DNA from: Dyella_A sp050749815
Lineage (GTDB): Bacteria; Pseudomonadota; Gammaproteobacteria; Xanthomonadales; Rhodanobacteraceae
Length of the DNA: 64,000 nucleotides
Direction: 5' to 3'
Assembly: GCF_050749815.1 (NCBI RefSeq)
Contig: NZ_CP192735.1
Span: forward strand, 3,348,001-3,412,000
Position numbers and translations under genes: made by a program. This document shows positions 25,341 to 33,518 of the stretch, in pieces. Within the stretch, counting starts at the first letter, position 1. Each line of letters opens with the position of its first letter. The notes beneath the pieces were generated by a model that saw nothing but the letters and a program-made list of their open reading frames with translations, was not told the origin of the DNA and did no database searches.

Positions 25341-25509
25341 CGCACTTTTCACGGGCAGACGCTGCGCAGTCGATGCGCGCCGAGACGGAACGACAGGGGT
25401 TCCGCCGCGTGCCGGGAAAGGAAGCATTGACGGCGCCTTCGGGCGCCGTCTCCCTTTACGGGGTCCGTAAAGACAAAGCCCCGCGCCGGTTGGCGCGGGG
25501 CTTCGTTTT
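25341..25509 (+). ncRNA. Candidate structured small RNA
   Basis: Stretch of about 170 bases between a sigma-54-like box and a terminator-like hairpin. Successive stems are CGGAAC/GTTCCG (25386-25404), GACGGCGCC-TTCG-GGCGCCGTC (25429-25450, stable tetraloop), CTTTACGG-GGT-CCGTAAAG (25454-25472) and AAGCCCCGCGCC/GGCGCGGGGCTT (25476-25503) followed by CGTTTTA. No known RNA family was recognised and expression is unproven. The strand is inferred from the promoter box. A frame that runs through the last hairpin is not credible as a gene. Confidence 0.4.
25476..25509 (+). terminator. Terminator-like hairpin ending the candidate RNA
   Basis: Perfect 12-bp stem AAGCCCCGCGCC / GGCGCGGGGCTT, four-base loop, then CGTTTT. 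The T tract is short, so the strand assignment is tentative. Confidence 0.6.
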
Positions 25510-25698
25510 AAGAGATCTGGCGTCCGGCGGTCTCAGGAACAGGGGGAATCCAGGATGACCGTGTTGCCGGACGCCAGAAACCGAAAAATCGGACGGTGCG
25601 GGCGACCTAGAACGTCGATGACGTGGAGCCGATGATTGACTCGCACGCGTGAACCCGGTGTGACTGAAATGGCCGTTTTGGCCTCGTCGCGGCAGCAC

Positions 25699-25715
25699 CT
25701 GACGCGATGCGTCAG
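25699..25715. promoter_or_regulatory. Dyad at enhancer distance upstream of second sigma-54-like box
   Basis: CTGACGC-GAT-GCGTCAG, a perfect 7-bp dyad centred about 80 bases before the predicted transcription start near 25788. That is a usual distance for sigma-54 activator binding sites. Confidence 0.4.
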
Positions 25716-25741
25716 TTCCGGTGGCAAGCGCACGTTTGACC

Positions 25742-25757
25742 TGTGATCCACGTCACA
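25742..25757. promoter_or_regulatory. CRP/Clp-type operator
   Basis: TGTGA-TCCACG-TCACA is a perfect match to the TGTGA-N6-TCACA palindrome bound by CRP. In Lysobacterales the same site is bound by the c-di-GMP-responsive CRP homologue Clp. Confidence 0.6.
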
Positions 25758-25760
25758 TTG

Positions 25761-25777
25761 TTGGCACGGCGAATGCA
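25761..25777 (+). promoter_or_regulatory. Sigma-54-like -24/-12 promoter of the 61-aa gene
   Basis: TTGGCACG-GCGA-ATGCA, one mismatch to the sigma-54 consensus, GG and GC ten bases apart, 45 bases before the ATG at 25822. Confidence 0.5.
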
Positions 25778-25821
25778 TTCCCCCTGTCGGGTCAAACGCA
25801 ACACCTGAGGGGGTACGCATC

Positions 25822-26007
25822 ATGGATCTGAACTTCAACTTCGAGCCGGTCTATCAACAGCACGACCTGTGGATGGAGATCGGCCGCGTCGAGATGGCGA
25901 TGGAGCAACTGGAGCGCCGCAGCGAGCGCGAGCGCAGCACGCTTCGTCCGCGCCTGGAGTCGCGTCGCCACCGTCTGCTCGAACAGCTGCACCAGCTCAG
26001 CGCCTGA
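25822..26007 (+). CDS. Small conserved-looking coiled-coil protein, function unknown
   Basis: A 61-aa acidic/basic helical protein: an N-terminal MDLNFNFEPVY segment, then a continuous amphipathic helix (LWMEIGRVEMAMEQLERR ... LRPRLESRRHRLLEQLHQL) that looks like a coiled coil. Coding evidence: strong G/C third positions like its neighbours, and a strong Shine-Dalgarno (GAGGGGG eight bases before ATG). No signal peptide or membrane segment. I do not recognise the family. Its promoter region combines a CRP/Clp palindrome and a sigma-54-like box, so it is probably tightly regulated. Monocistronic. Confidence 0.8.
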   Translation: MDLNFNFEPVYQQHDLWMEIGRVEMAMEQLERRSERERSTLRPRLESRRHRLLEQLHQLSA

Positions 26008-26030
26008 AGCAGTATCGGGCAGTACCGGCA

Positions 26031-26092
26031 CTCGGTACGGCCAACGTTCGGTACGGCAGCCTTCGGTACGGCGTGGAGTAGCGCTCTACTCC
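26031..26092. repeat. Three short direct repeats and a hairpin after the 61-aa gene
   Basis: TCGGTACGG occurs at 26032, 26048 and 26063 (period 15-16 bases), followed by the hairpin GGAGTAG-CGCT-CTACTCC (26075-26092). This may be the gene's 3' end structure; there is no T tract. Confidence 0.6.
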
Positions 26093-26144
26093 GCCGCGCC
26101 GAAGGCCCGCGAGGGACGGCAAGCGTTCCCGCCCAGCGACACGA

Positions 26145-28781
26145 TCAACTCTTCAGCACGCCCGCCACGATTTCCGCCAGGTTCCGCGACAGCTCCGGCC
26201 GCGCGGCCAGGCCCGCCAGCACCTGCCTGGCGGCCTCGCGCCGCATCGGCTCCAGTCGCTGCCAGCCGTTGAAGGCGGTAGCGACGCGGGCGGCGACCTG
26301 AGGGTTGAGCGCGTCGAGCGCCACCAGGCGCTCGGCCAGCAGCGCGTAGCCGGCGCCATCGGCGCGGTGGAAGCCGCTGGGATTGCCGCTGGCGAACGTG
26401 CCCAGCAGGGCGCGGGCGCGGTTGGGATTCTTGAGCGTGAACGCGGGGTCGCTCTCGAGCGCGCGCACGCGTTCGAGCGCGCGCTCGCCCGGCACCTGCG
26501 CCTGCACGGCAAACCACTTGTCCAGCGCCAGCGGGTTGTCCGCATGGCGACGGCGGAAATCGGCCAGCGCCGCGGTGGCCGCGTCCGCCTCCGTGCGCAC
26601 CAGCACCGAGAGCGCCGCGAGGCGATCGGTCATGCCATGCGCCTGGCGGTACTGCGCGTCGGCATGGGCTTGGGCCGCGGGGGCATCGACCAGGGCGAGC
26701 AATTCCAGCACCCGCCGCTTGAGCCGGCGCTGGGCCTTGGCGACCGCGTCCAGCCGCAGCGGGCCGGCAACATCGAGCGCCGCCAGGCGTTGCGCCAGGG
26801 TGGCCGCGCCGATCGTCGTGCCGAGCTGCGTCTGCAGGCGCTGGCGCAGGGCGTGGATCTGCGCCGGGTCCACCTCCTGCTCGCGCTCAGCCAGCTCCAC
26901 CTCGCCCGGCGGCGTGAGCAGGTCGGCCAGCAGGGCGGGGTCGAGCGCAGGGTCGGCAAACAGCTGGGCCAGCGCGCCGCACCAGGCCTGCACGGCCGTC
27001 TGCCCGTCGCGCCGGCAATCGTCGAACGCCAGCACGGCCAGTTGCTGGCCGGCTTCCCAGCGGTTGAAGCCATCCGGATCGTGGGTCAGCAGCAGGGCGA
27101 GGTCGGCCGGGGCGTAGTCGCAGTCCAGGATCACCGGGGCCGAAAAGCCTCGCAGCAGCGACGGCACGGGCGCGTGCTCGACCTGTTCGAAGGTGAAATC
27201 GCGCTCGGCCTGGTCGAGCACCACCACCGTTTCGTGCGCTTCCGTTTGGCCGTCCATCCGCAGCGGCAGCATGCGGCCGTTGCGGTCGAACAGGGCCAAC
27301 TTCACCGGGATCGGCAGCGGCTGCTTCTCGGGCTGGCCGGCGGTGGCCGGCGTGTGCTGCGACAGGCTCAGCGTGTAGCGGCGGGCGGCGGCATCGAACT
27401 GTCCGCGGGCGCGCAGACGCGGCGTGCCGGCCTGGCTGTACCAGGCGAGATACGGCGTCAGGTCGAGGTCGTTGGCGTCGCCCAGCGCGGCGAGGAAATC
27501 CTCGATCGTGGCGGCACGGCCGTCGTTGCGCTCGAAGTAGCGATCCATGCCGCGGCGGAAGCCGTCCGCCCCCAGCTTGCCGGCGAGCATGCGCACCAGC
27601 TCCGAGCCCTTCTCGTAAACGGTGGCGGTGTAGAAGTTGTTGATCTCGCGGTACTCGGCGGGGCGCACCGGGTGCGCCAGCGGGCCGGCATCCTCGGGGA
27701 ACTGCGCGCGGCGCAGCAGGGCCACGTCCTCGATGCGTTTGAGCGCGGCCGAGTTCATATCGGCGGAGAACTGCTGCTCGCGGAACACCGTGAGCCCTTC
27801 CTTCAGCGACAGCTGGAACCAGTCGCGGCAGGTGACGCGGTTGCCGCTCCAGTTGTGGAAGTACTCGTGCGCCACTACTGCCTCCACCGCCTTGTATTCG
27901 TCGTCGGTGGTGGTGTCCGGGTCGGCCAGCAGGTACTTCGCGTTGAAGATGTTGAGACCCTTGTTCTCCATCGCGCCCATGTTGAAATCGTGCGTGGCGA
28001 CGACGTGGAACACGTCCAGGTCGTAGTAACGCCCGTAGACCTGCTCGTCCCAGCGCATGCAGCGTTCCAGCGCATCCATCGCGTAGTGGCAGCTGTCGAT
28101 CACGTTCGCTTCGGACCAGATCACCAGCTTCACCGCGCGGCCTTCGCCGGTGCGGTAGTCGCGCTCGATCTTCTCCAGCCGTCCGGCGACCAGCGCGAAC
28201 AGGTAGCAGGGCTTGGGATGCGGATCGACGAAGCGCGCCCAGTGGCGACCATCCGGCAGCTCGCCGGCGCCGTCCGGATTGCCGCCGGCCAGCAGCACGG
28301 GAAAGCGCGCGCGCTCGGCCTGCAGGGTCACCGTGTAGCGGGTGAGCACGTCGGGGCGATCGGGGAAGAAGGTGATGTGGCGGAAGCCTTCCGCCTCGCA
28401 CTGGGTGAGCAGGAACCCCGCCTCGCGGCTGCCGGAAAGATACAAGCCTTCCAGCGCCGTGTTGGTGGCCGGATGAATGCGCACGCGCGTGCTCAGCACG
28501 CTGCCGTCGCGCGCGCCGTCCACTTCCAGGACGCCGTCGGCGTAGCGCCAGGCGCCGGCCTCCAGCGGCTGGCCGTCCAATGCGATCGCGAGCAGTTCCA
28601 GGCCTTCGCCGTCGAGCCGCAACGGGGCGTTGGCGTCGCCGCGCAGGTGCAGTTGGGCGGTGACCTCGGTGCTGTCGATGCCGAGCTCGAAACCGAGCTC
28701 GATCGACTCCACGCGCCAGGCGGGCGGCGCGTAGTCGCGTAGGTGGATCGGGGCGGCGGAAGTGTCGGGACGTGCGGACAT
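26145..28781 (-). CDS. pepN: Aminopeptidase N (M1 metallopeptidase)
   Basis: Cytoplasmic broad-specificity aminopeptidase, 878 aa like E. coli PepN (870). The substrate-binding GAMEN motif is at 269-273. The zinc site HEYFHNW is at 305-311 with the third ligand Glu328 (SLKEGLTVFRE). The N-terminal beta domain and C-terminal helical domain are both present. ATG at 28781; it diverges from the aldose-1-epimerase gene 65 bases away. No stop or frameshift inside. Confidence 0.97.
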   Translation of the reverse strand: MSARPDTSAAPIHLRDYAPPAWRVESIELGFELGIDSTEVTAQLHLRGDANAPLRLDGEGLELLAIALDGQPLEAGAWRYADGVLEVDGARDGSVLSTRVRIHPATNTALEGLYLSGSREAGFLLTQCEAEGFRHITFFPDRPDVLTRYTVTLQAERARFPVLLAGGNPDGAGELPDGRHWARFVDPHPKPCYLFALVAGRLEKIERDYRTGEGRAVKLVIWSEANVIDSCHYAMDALERCMRWDEQVYGRYYDLDVFHVVATHDFNMGAMENKGLNIFNAKYLLADPDTTTDDEYKAVEAVVAHEYFHNWSGNRVTCRDWFQLSLKEGLTVFREQQFSADMNSAALKRIEDVALLRRAQFPEDAGPLAHPVRPAEYREINNFYTATVYEKGSELVRMLAGKLGADGFRRGMDRYFERNDGRAATIEDFLAALGDANDLDLTPYLAWYSQAGTPRLRARGQFDAAARRYTLSLSQHTPATAGQPEKQPLPIPVKLALFDRNGRMLPLRMDGQTEAHETVVVLDQAERDFTFEQVEHAPVPSLLRGFSAPVILDCDYAPADLALLLTHDPDGFNRWEAGQQLAVLAFDDCRRDGQTAVQAWCGALAQLFADPALDPALLADLLTPPGEVELAEREQEVDPAQIHALRQRLQTQLGTTIGAATLAQRLAALDVAGPLRLDAVAKAQRRLKRRVLELLALVDAPAAQAHADAQYRQAHGMTDRLAALSVLVRTEADAATAALADFRRRHADNPLALDKWFAVQAQVPGERALERVRALESDPAFTLKNPNRARALLGTFASGNPSGFHRADGAGYALLAERLVALDALNPQVAARVATAFNGWQRLEPMRREAARQVLAGLAARPELSRNLAEIVAGVLKS

Positions 28782-28846
28782 GGCGGGACGGCTGGGGTGG
28801 GGCCGATCAGGCTAACATGGCGGGCCTTGTGGCCAGGATCACGTCG

Positions 28847-29848
28847 ATGTCGCCGTTCGAGGTTGCCCGCGACGCATGGGGCGCGCACGCGCTGGTGGTA
28901 TTGCACGACGCCGCACGCGATCGCCGCGTGCGCATCGCCCACCGCGGCGCCACGGTGCTGTCGATCCAGGTGCACCACCACGGCAGCCGGGTCGAGCTGG
29001 CCGACGGCTACCGCGACGCGGCGGAACTGGAGGCGCGGCCGAGCTCGCGCTTCGCGGTGATGGCGCCGTTTGCCAACCGCATCGCCGATGCGCGTTACCG
29101 CTTCGATGGTGCCGACCACGACCTGCAGCCCGGCGTGCCGGAGGCCGAGCGTGCCGCCCGCCACGGTTTCGTGCGCGGTGTCGATTTCGAGCTGCAGTCG
29201 CTCACCGCAGACGACGAGGCCGCCGAAGCGACGTTCGCCACCACGATTGCCGCCGATGCGCACCCGGGCTACCCCTTCGCGATCGCACTGACAATCCGCT
29301 ATCGGCTCGACGCGCGCGGCCTCGGTCTGGAGGTGACCATGCGCAACGTCGGCGACTGCGCCGCGCCGTGCTTCTTCGGCTGGCATCCGTATTTCCGCCT
29401 TGGCGATACGCCAATGGGCTCGTGGAAGCTGCAGGTACCGGCGCGCACGGTGATCGCCACCGACGCGCAGTACATCCCCCTGGCCGGTGCGGCGGCGCAG
29501 GTGCCGGTCGACCGTGAGCCGCCGCTCGATTTCCGCGCGCCGCGCGCGGTGGGCGCGCTGAAGCTCAATCACGCGTTTGCCGATCTCGCGCCCGATGCCG
29601 ACGGCCGGCAGCGCAGCCGGCTGCGCGACCCGGCCAGCGGCCTGGGCCTGGCGCTGTGGCAAGAGCGCGGCGTGATGCTGGCGTTTACCGCCGACACGGT
29701 CAGCCGCGACGTGCGCCGCTCGCTGGCGCTGGAGCCGATGGAAAGCTTGGCCGATGCCTTCAACCGTGCCGACTGCGCCGACGCCATTCGCCTCGCGCCC
29801 GGCGCCGAACGCCGCTTCCGCTGCGGCGTGGAGTTCGAAACCGCATGA
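28847..29848 (+). CDS. Aldose 1-epimerase family protein
   Basis: Predicted mutarotase-type enzyme (galactose mutarotase fold), about 333 aa, interconverting alpha and beta anomers of a sugar. Family segments: MAPFANRIADARYRFDG, LQPGVPEAERAARHGFVRG (catalytic-His region), FFGWHPYFRLGD and a C-terminal EPMESLADAFNR (Glu region). Among possible starts (28772, 28817, 28847) only 28847 has a Shine-Dalgarno (AGGAT eight bases upstream). The sugar is unknown. Its stop overlaps the start of the next gene (ATGA). Confidence 0.87.
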   Translation: MSPFEVARDAWGAHALVVLHDAARDRRVRIAHRGATVLSIQVHHHGSRVELADGYRDAAELEARPSSRFAVMAPFANRIADARYRFDGADHDLQPGVPEAERAARHGFVRGVDFELQSLTADDEAAEATFATTIAADAHPGYPFAIALTIRYRLDARGLGLEVTMRNVGDCAAPCFFGWHPYFRLGDTPMGSWKLQVPARTVIATDAQYIPLAGAAAQVPVDREPPLDFRAPRAVGALKLNHAFADLAPDADGRQRSRLRDPASGLGLALWQERGVMLAFTADTVSRDVRRSLALEPMESLADAFNRADCADAIRLAPGAERRFRCGVEFETA

Positions 29849-30798
29849 ACCAGCCCGCGCTTCCCACGCTCGAAACCATTCGCGATGCCGCTGCCCGCAT
29901 CGCCCCCTACGCCATGGTCACGCCGGTGCTGCGCAGCGACGCGCTGGACGCGCTGGCCGGCGCGCAGCTGCACTTCAAATGCGAGAACCTGCAGCGCGGT
30001 GGCGCCTTCAAATTCCGCGGTGCCTGCAACGCGGTGTGGTCGCTGGACGATGCCGACGCGAGCCGCGGCGTGGTCACCCATTCGTCCGGCAACCACGGCA
30101 GCGCGCTGGCGCTGGCCGCGGCCACGCGCGGCATCGCCGCCCACGTGGTGGTGCCCGAGGGTGCGGTGCAGGCCAAGCTGGAGCTGATCGCGCGGGCCGG
30201 CGCCGTGCTGCACCGCTGTGCACCGACCCAGGCCGCGCGTGAGGCGATGGCCGAGCAGGTGCAGCGCGACACCGGCGCCGTGCTGGTGCATCCGTACGCC
30301 GACGCGCGGGTGATGGCCGGGCAGGGCACGATCGCGCTGGAGCTGCTTACCCAGGTGCTAGCGCTGGATGCGCTGATCACGCCGGTGGGCGGCGGCGGGC
30401 TGGCCGCGGGCGTGGCGATCGCCGCCCACGCGCTGCGCCCCGGCCTGCCGCTGTTCGCCGCCGAGCCGGCCGGCGCCGACGATGCTGCGCGCTCGCTCGC
30501 GGCCGACGACCGGGTCGAGGGCGTCGTCCCCGACACGCTCTGCGATGGCCTGCGCGCCCTGGTGGGCAGGCCTAACCTGCACGCGCTGCGCGAGCACGTG
30601 GTATCCGTGATCACCGTCTCCGACGCGGAAACCATCGCCGCAATGCGGCTGATCTGGCGCGAGCTGAAGCTGGTGGTCGAAGTCTCCTCGGCCACGGTGC
30701 TGGCGGCGGTGCTGAAGGCGCGCGATCGTTTCGCCGGCCAGCGCATCGCGCTGGTGATCACCGGCGGCAACGTGGATCTGGACGCGCTGCCCTGGTGA
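29845..30798 (+). CDS. PLP-dependent threonine/serine dehydratase-like enzyme (fold type II)
   Basis: A 317-aa enzyme of the serine racemase/threonine dehydratase group, without a C-terminal ACT domain. The PLP lysine is Lys56 in GGAFKFRGA; the phosphate loop is GGGGLAAG; THSSGNHGSALALAA is the substrate loop. It could be a catabolic threonine/serine dehydratase, a serine racemase or a 3-hydroxyaspartate ammonia-lyase; sequence alone does not decide. Start by four-base overlap with the epimerase gene. It is the second enzyme of this family in the window besides ilvA. Confidence 0.85.
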   Translation: MNQPALPTLETIRDAAARIAPYAMVTPVLRSDALDALAGAQLHFKCENLQRGGAFKFRGACNAVWSLDDADASRGVVTHSSGNHGSALALAAATRGIAAHVVVPEGAVQAKLELIARAGAVLHRCAPTQAAREAMAEQVQRDTGAVLVHPYADARVMAGQGTIALELLTQVLALDALITPVGGGGLAAGVAIAAHALRPGLPLFAAEPAGADDAARSLAADDRVEGVVPDTLCDGLRALVGRPNLHALREHVVSVITVSDAETIAAMRLIWRELKLVVEVSSATVLAAVLKARDRFAGQRIALVITGGNVDLDALPW

Positions 30799-30808
30799 GC
30801 GCGTGCGG

Positions 30809-31903
30809 TCAATTCGTGCCGTCCACCTGGACTTGCGGCAGCAGGTCCGCGGCGGGAGACGCTTCGGTGTGCTGGACCGGCACCGGCCGGTAGCCCGGTC
30901 CGAACGACACTTCGCCGGGCTTCCATCCGTCCAGCGTGCGCACCGCACCCCAGAAACGCTTGAACGCGGCCCAGTGCAGGCCGACTAGGCCGTGCTCGTT
31001 GTCCGCATCGACGATCGGGTCGCCCACGCCGGTGGGGCGGATCGGCTCGCCGTACAGCGCGGTGCCGAACAGCACGTCCCAGATCGAGAACACCTGACCG
31101 TAGTTGCAGTTGTGCAGATTCGGCCGGGTAGGGTCCACGCGCATGTGATGCAGGCGGTGGAAGGTGGGGTCGACGAATAGCCGTCCAAATATCGGGCCGA
31201 AGTTCAGCCGCGTGTTGGTATGCGAGAAATTCTGCACCAGCTCGCCCGCCAGCATCAGCCAGGCGAAGTCGGTCGGCGCCACGCCGATTGCCAGGCCGAC
31301 CACGGCCAGGATCATCGACTGGATGAAACCGTCCACCAGGCTGCCGCGGTCATTGGTCCAGCAGCTCATCTGCCGCGTGCTGTGGTGCATCGAGTGCAGC
31401 GCCCACCACCACGGCAGCGCGTGCTGCACGCGGTGCATGGTGTAGTACACCAGGTCGTAGATCACGTAGTAGACGAGGAACAGTGCCAGCGGGTGGTGAT
31501 CCAGCACGGGGAACCAGTGGGTGATGCCGAGGATCGAGTCGCGGCTGGAGGTGTCCGGGCCGCTCGATACGCCGCCGAAATAATTGGCGATCGGCGTCAG
31601 CACCAGGTAGGAAAACAGCGGGAAGATTCCGATCAGCATCCACAGCGTGTACTGGAAATCGACCCGGGTCAGCTTGCGGTCACTCCAGCGTTCGGCCGGC
31701 CAGAACGTCTCCAGCGGGCGGAACAGGCAGGCAATGATCGCCACCTGCACCATCGCGATCATCAATGATTCGGCGATCTCGCGCGGGTCGCCGGCGAGCC
31801 GGTCGATATGCAGCCATTGCAGCAGCGGCAGCACGCCGTGCCGGGAAAAGGCGTCGACCAGGGCGGTCCATGCGTGCGCAAGGGAGGGCATCGGGAGCAG
31901 CAC
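30809..31903 (-). CDS. Sterol desaturase/fatty acid hydroxylase family membrane protein
   Basis: Di-iron membrane oxygenase-like protein of about 364 aa with four or five membrane segments. The three His boxes are visible: HRVQH, HSMHH and HRLHH, with a further HNCNYGQVFSIWD segment typical of the family. Substrate unknown (a lipid or hopanoid/carotenoid-like molecule in relatives). The frame can start at GTG 31903 (GGTGGA nine bases upstream) or ATG 31891. Convergent with the dehydratase gene, with only ten bases between. Confidence 0.85.
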   Translation of the reverse strand: MLLPMPSLAHAWTALVDAFSRHGVLPLLQWLHIDRLAGDPREIAESLMIAMVQVAIIACLFRPLETFWPAERWSDRKLTRVDFQYTLWMLIGIFPLFSYLVLTPIANYFGGVSSGPDTSSRDSILGITHWFPVLDHHPLALFLVYYVIYDLVYYTMHRVQHALPWWWALHSMHHSTRQMSCWTNDRGSLVDGFIQSMILAVVGLAIGVAPTDFAWLMLAGELVQNFSHTNTRLNFGPIFGRLFVDPTFHRLHHMRVDPTRPNLHNCNYGQVFSIWDVLFGTALYGEPIRPTGVGDPIVDADNEHGLVGLHWAAFKRFWGAVRTLDGWKPGEVSFGPGYRPVPVQHTEASPAADLLPQVQVDGTN

Positions 31904-31982
31904 CGGCGGGAATCCACCCGTCAGCGTCGTCGTCGTGCCTTTCCGGCGGGTTTCGTCGAGCGGAAAGTGCCAGGCGATCGCC

Positions 31983-32864
31983 TCAGCGCCGCCGCAGGCG
32001 CAAGCCGCTCACCGCCGCCAGCCCCAGCAGCACGAACACGATGCCCACGCCCTCCATCGGCGAGGGCTGCTCGTGGGTGATCGCCCAGGCCAGCAGTACC
32101 GCCAGCACCGGCACGCCGAGGCTGGCCAGACTGGCCACCGCCGTCGGCAGCCGCTGCAGCACGATCAGCCACAGCCACCACGCCAGGCTGGAGGCGAACA
32201 CCACGCTGTAGATCAGCGCACCGATCAACGCGTGGTTCCACACCATCGGCTTCTGAGGCACCACCAGCGCGACGGCGCCCAGCGCCAGTCCACCGAACAG
32301 CATCTGCCAGGCCGTGAGGTTGAGCGGCGCCACCGCATGGCGCTGGAACAGCCGCTTGCTCAGCACCGTGCCGGCCGCCCACGCGATGCCCCCGGCGATC
32401 GCCAGCGCGGTGCTCAGCGGACTGCCCAGCCCACGCCAGGGTTCCAGGATGAACACCAGGCCGATCGCCGCCAATGCGGTGCCCGTCCACTGGCGCCGCG
32501 TGGGCCGATCCGACAGCAGCGGCCACGCCAGCAGCACCGCCCAGAACGGCATGGTGTAGGCCAGCAATGCCACGTGGCCGGCGCCGCCGTCGACCAGCGC
32601 CCACTGCTCCAGTCCCTGGAAAGCCGCGGTCTGGCACAGGCCGATCAGTGCGGTGGCGGCCAGCGGCGGCGGCGCGATGCGCTGGCGCGTCACCGCCAAC
32701 GCCAGGAACAGCACGCCCGCGCCCAGCAGGTAGCGCAGCGCGGCGAAGTCGAACGGGCCGGCATAGGCCAGCGCCTGTTTCATCACCACCCAGCTGTACG
32801 CCCACAGCACCAGCGTGGCGAGCAGGGCGGCAACGGCGCCACGGCGGGAAGTGTCGTTCGACAT
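31983..32864 (-). CDS. EamA/DMT family transporter
   Basis: Inner-membrane drug/metabolite transporter of about 293 aa with ten predicted membrane helices in two EamA repeats (VLWAYSWVVMKQALAY; GGIAWAAGTVLSKRLF; LASLGVPVLAVLLAWAITHEQPS). The start was placed at the ATG at 32864 (MSNDTSRRG); an ATG at 32885 is also open. Substrate unknown. It diverges from tag. Confidence 0.85.
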   Translation of the reverse strand: MSNDTSRRGAVAALLATLVLWAYSWVVMKQALAYAGPFDFAALRYLLGAGVLFLALAVTRQRIAPPPLAATALIGLCQTAAFQGLEQWALVDGGAGHVALLAYTMPFWAVLLAWPLLSDRPTRRQWTGTALAAIGLVFILEPWRGLGSPLSTALAIAGGIAWAAGTVLSKRLFQRHAVAPLNLTAWQMLFGGLALGAVALVVPQKPMVWNHALIGALIYSVVFASSLAWWLWLIVLQRLPTAVASLASLGVPVLAVLLAWAITHEQPSPMEGVGIVFVLLGLAAVSGLRLRRR

Positions 32865-32956
32865 GCGGGTGAGGGCCTCGGGCAATGCGTCAGTCTAGCG
32901 AGGCCAGGGCGATGCGCTTGCGCTAGATTGCAGCTCCGCTGTCACCGGAGATTTTC

Positions 32957-33514
32957 ATGCAACGCTGCCACTGGGCCGGTCAGGACCCCATGATGTGCGC
33001 CTACCACGATCACGAGTGGGGCACGCCGCTGCACGACGATCGCGCGCTGTTCGAGTTTCTCTGCCTGGAAGGCGCGCAGGCGGGCCTCTCCTGGCGCACC
33101 GTGCTGGCCAAGCGCGAGCGCTACCGCGAGGTGTTCCACGGTTTTGCGATCGACCGCGTGGCGGTGATGAGCGACGCCGAGCTCGATGCGCTGATGCTGG
33201 ATGCCGGCATCATCCGCAACCGCCTCAAGATCTCATCCGTGCGCGACAACGCGCGCGCGTCGCAGGCAGTGATCGCCGAGCACGGCAGCCTGGATGCGTG
33301 GCTGTGGTCGTTCGTCGACGGCAAGCCGATCCGCAACGCGTGGACCGACAAATCGCAGGTGCCCGCCACCACCGCGCACTCGGACCGCATGAGCAAGACC
33401 CTGAAGAAGCGCGGCTTCCGCTTCGTCGGCAGCACCATCTGCTACGCCTTCATGCAGGCTACCGGCATGGTCGACGACCACACGGTCGACTGCTTCCGCC
33501 ACGGCGCGCGCTGA
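32957..33514 (+). CDS. tag: DNA-3-methyladenine glycosylase I
   Basis: Removes 3-methyladenine from alkylated DNA. The 185 aa include the N-terminal MQRCHWAGQDPMMCAYHDHEWGTPLHDDRALFE in pieces that match Tag, the LSWRTVLAKRERYREVF helix-hairpin-helix region, and the zinc ligands Cys4 and His17 with the C-terminal His and Cys (VDDHTVDCFRH). Shine-Dalgarno GGAG seven bases before ATG. No ada/alk gene nearby. Confidence 0.95.
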   Translation: MQRCHWAGQDPMMCAYHDHEWGTPLHDDRALFEFLCLEGAQAGLSWRTVLAKRERYREVFHGFAIDRVAVMSDAELDALMLDAGIIRNRLKISSVRDNARASQAVIAEHGSLDAWLWSFVDGKPIRNAWTDKSQVPATTAHSDRMSKTLKKRGFRFVGSTICYAFMQATGMVDDHTVDCFRHGAR

Positions 33515-33518
33515 GCCT

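Larger units (their letters stand above)
25230..25821. other. Non-coding island with several dyads, two sigma-54-like boxes and a candidate RNA
   Basis: 592 bases with no convincing CDS. Contents in order: dyad GTCCA-AAAG-TGGAC (25247-25260); dyad CAGGCG-GTG-CGCCTG (25288-25302); sigma-54-like box (25314-25330); a chain of hairpins ending in a terminator-like stem (25387-25509); a 13-bp inverted repeat (25516-25528 with 25566-25578). Then come dyad CTGACGC-GAT-GCGTCAG (25699-25715), a CRP/Clp palindrome (25742-25757) and a second sigma-54-like box (25761-25777). Confidence 0.6.

Noticed and set aside
25341..25509. 6S RNA or another named RNA family
   Set aside because: The fold is a chain of short hairpins, not the single long bulged hairpin of 6S, and the gene context does not fit; no other family was recognised.
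25304..25558. 84-codon plus-strand frame across the candidate small RNA
   Set aside because: It runs through four hairpins including the terminator-like stem and has no ribosome site.
25533..25838. 101-codon minus-strand open frame in the non-coding island
   Set aside because: Third positions are much less G/C-rich than in real genes here, there is no Shine-Dalgarno, and it crosses the sigma-54-like box and the start of the 61-aa gene. A short lateral gene cannot be fully excluded.
26031..26071. TCGGTACGG triplet as an iteron-type origin
   Set aside because: Only three short copies, no A/T-rich region, no replication gene; more likely local 3' end sequence of the small gene.
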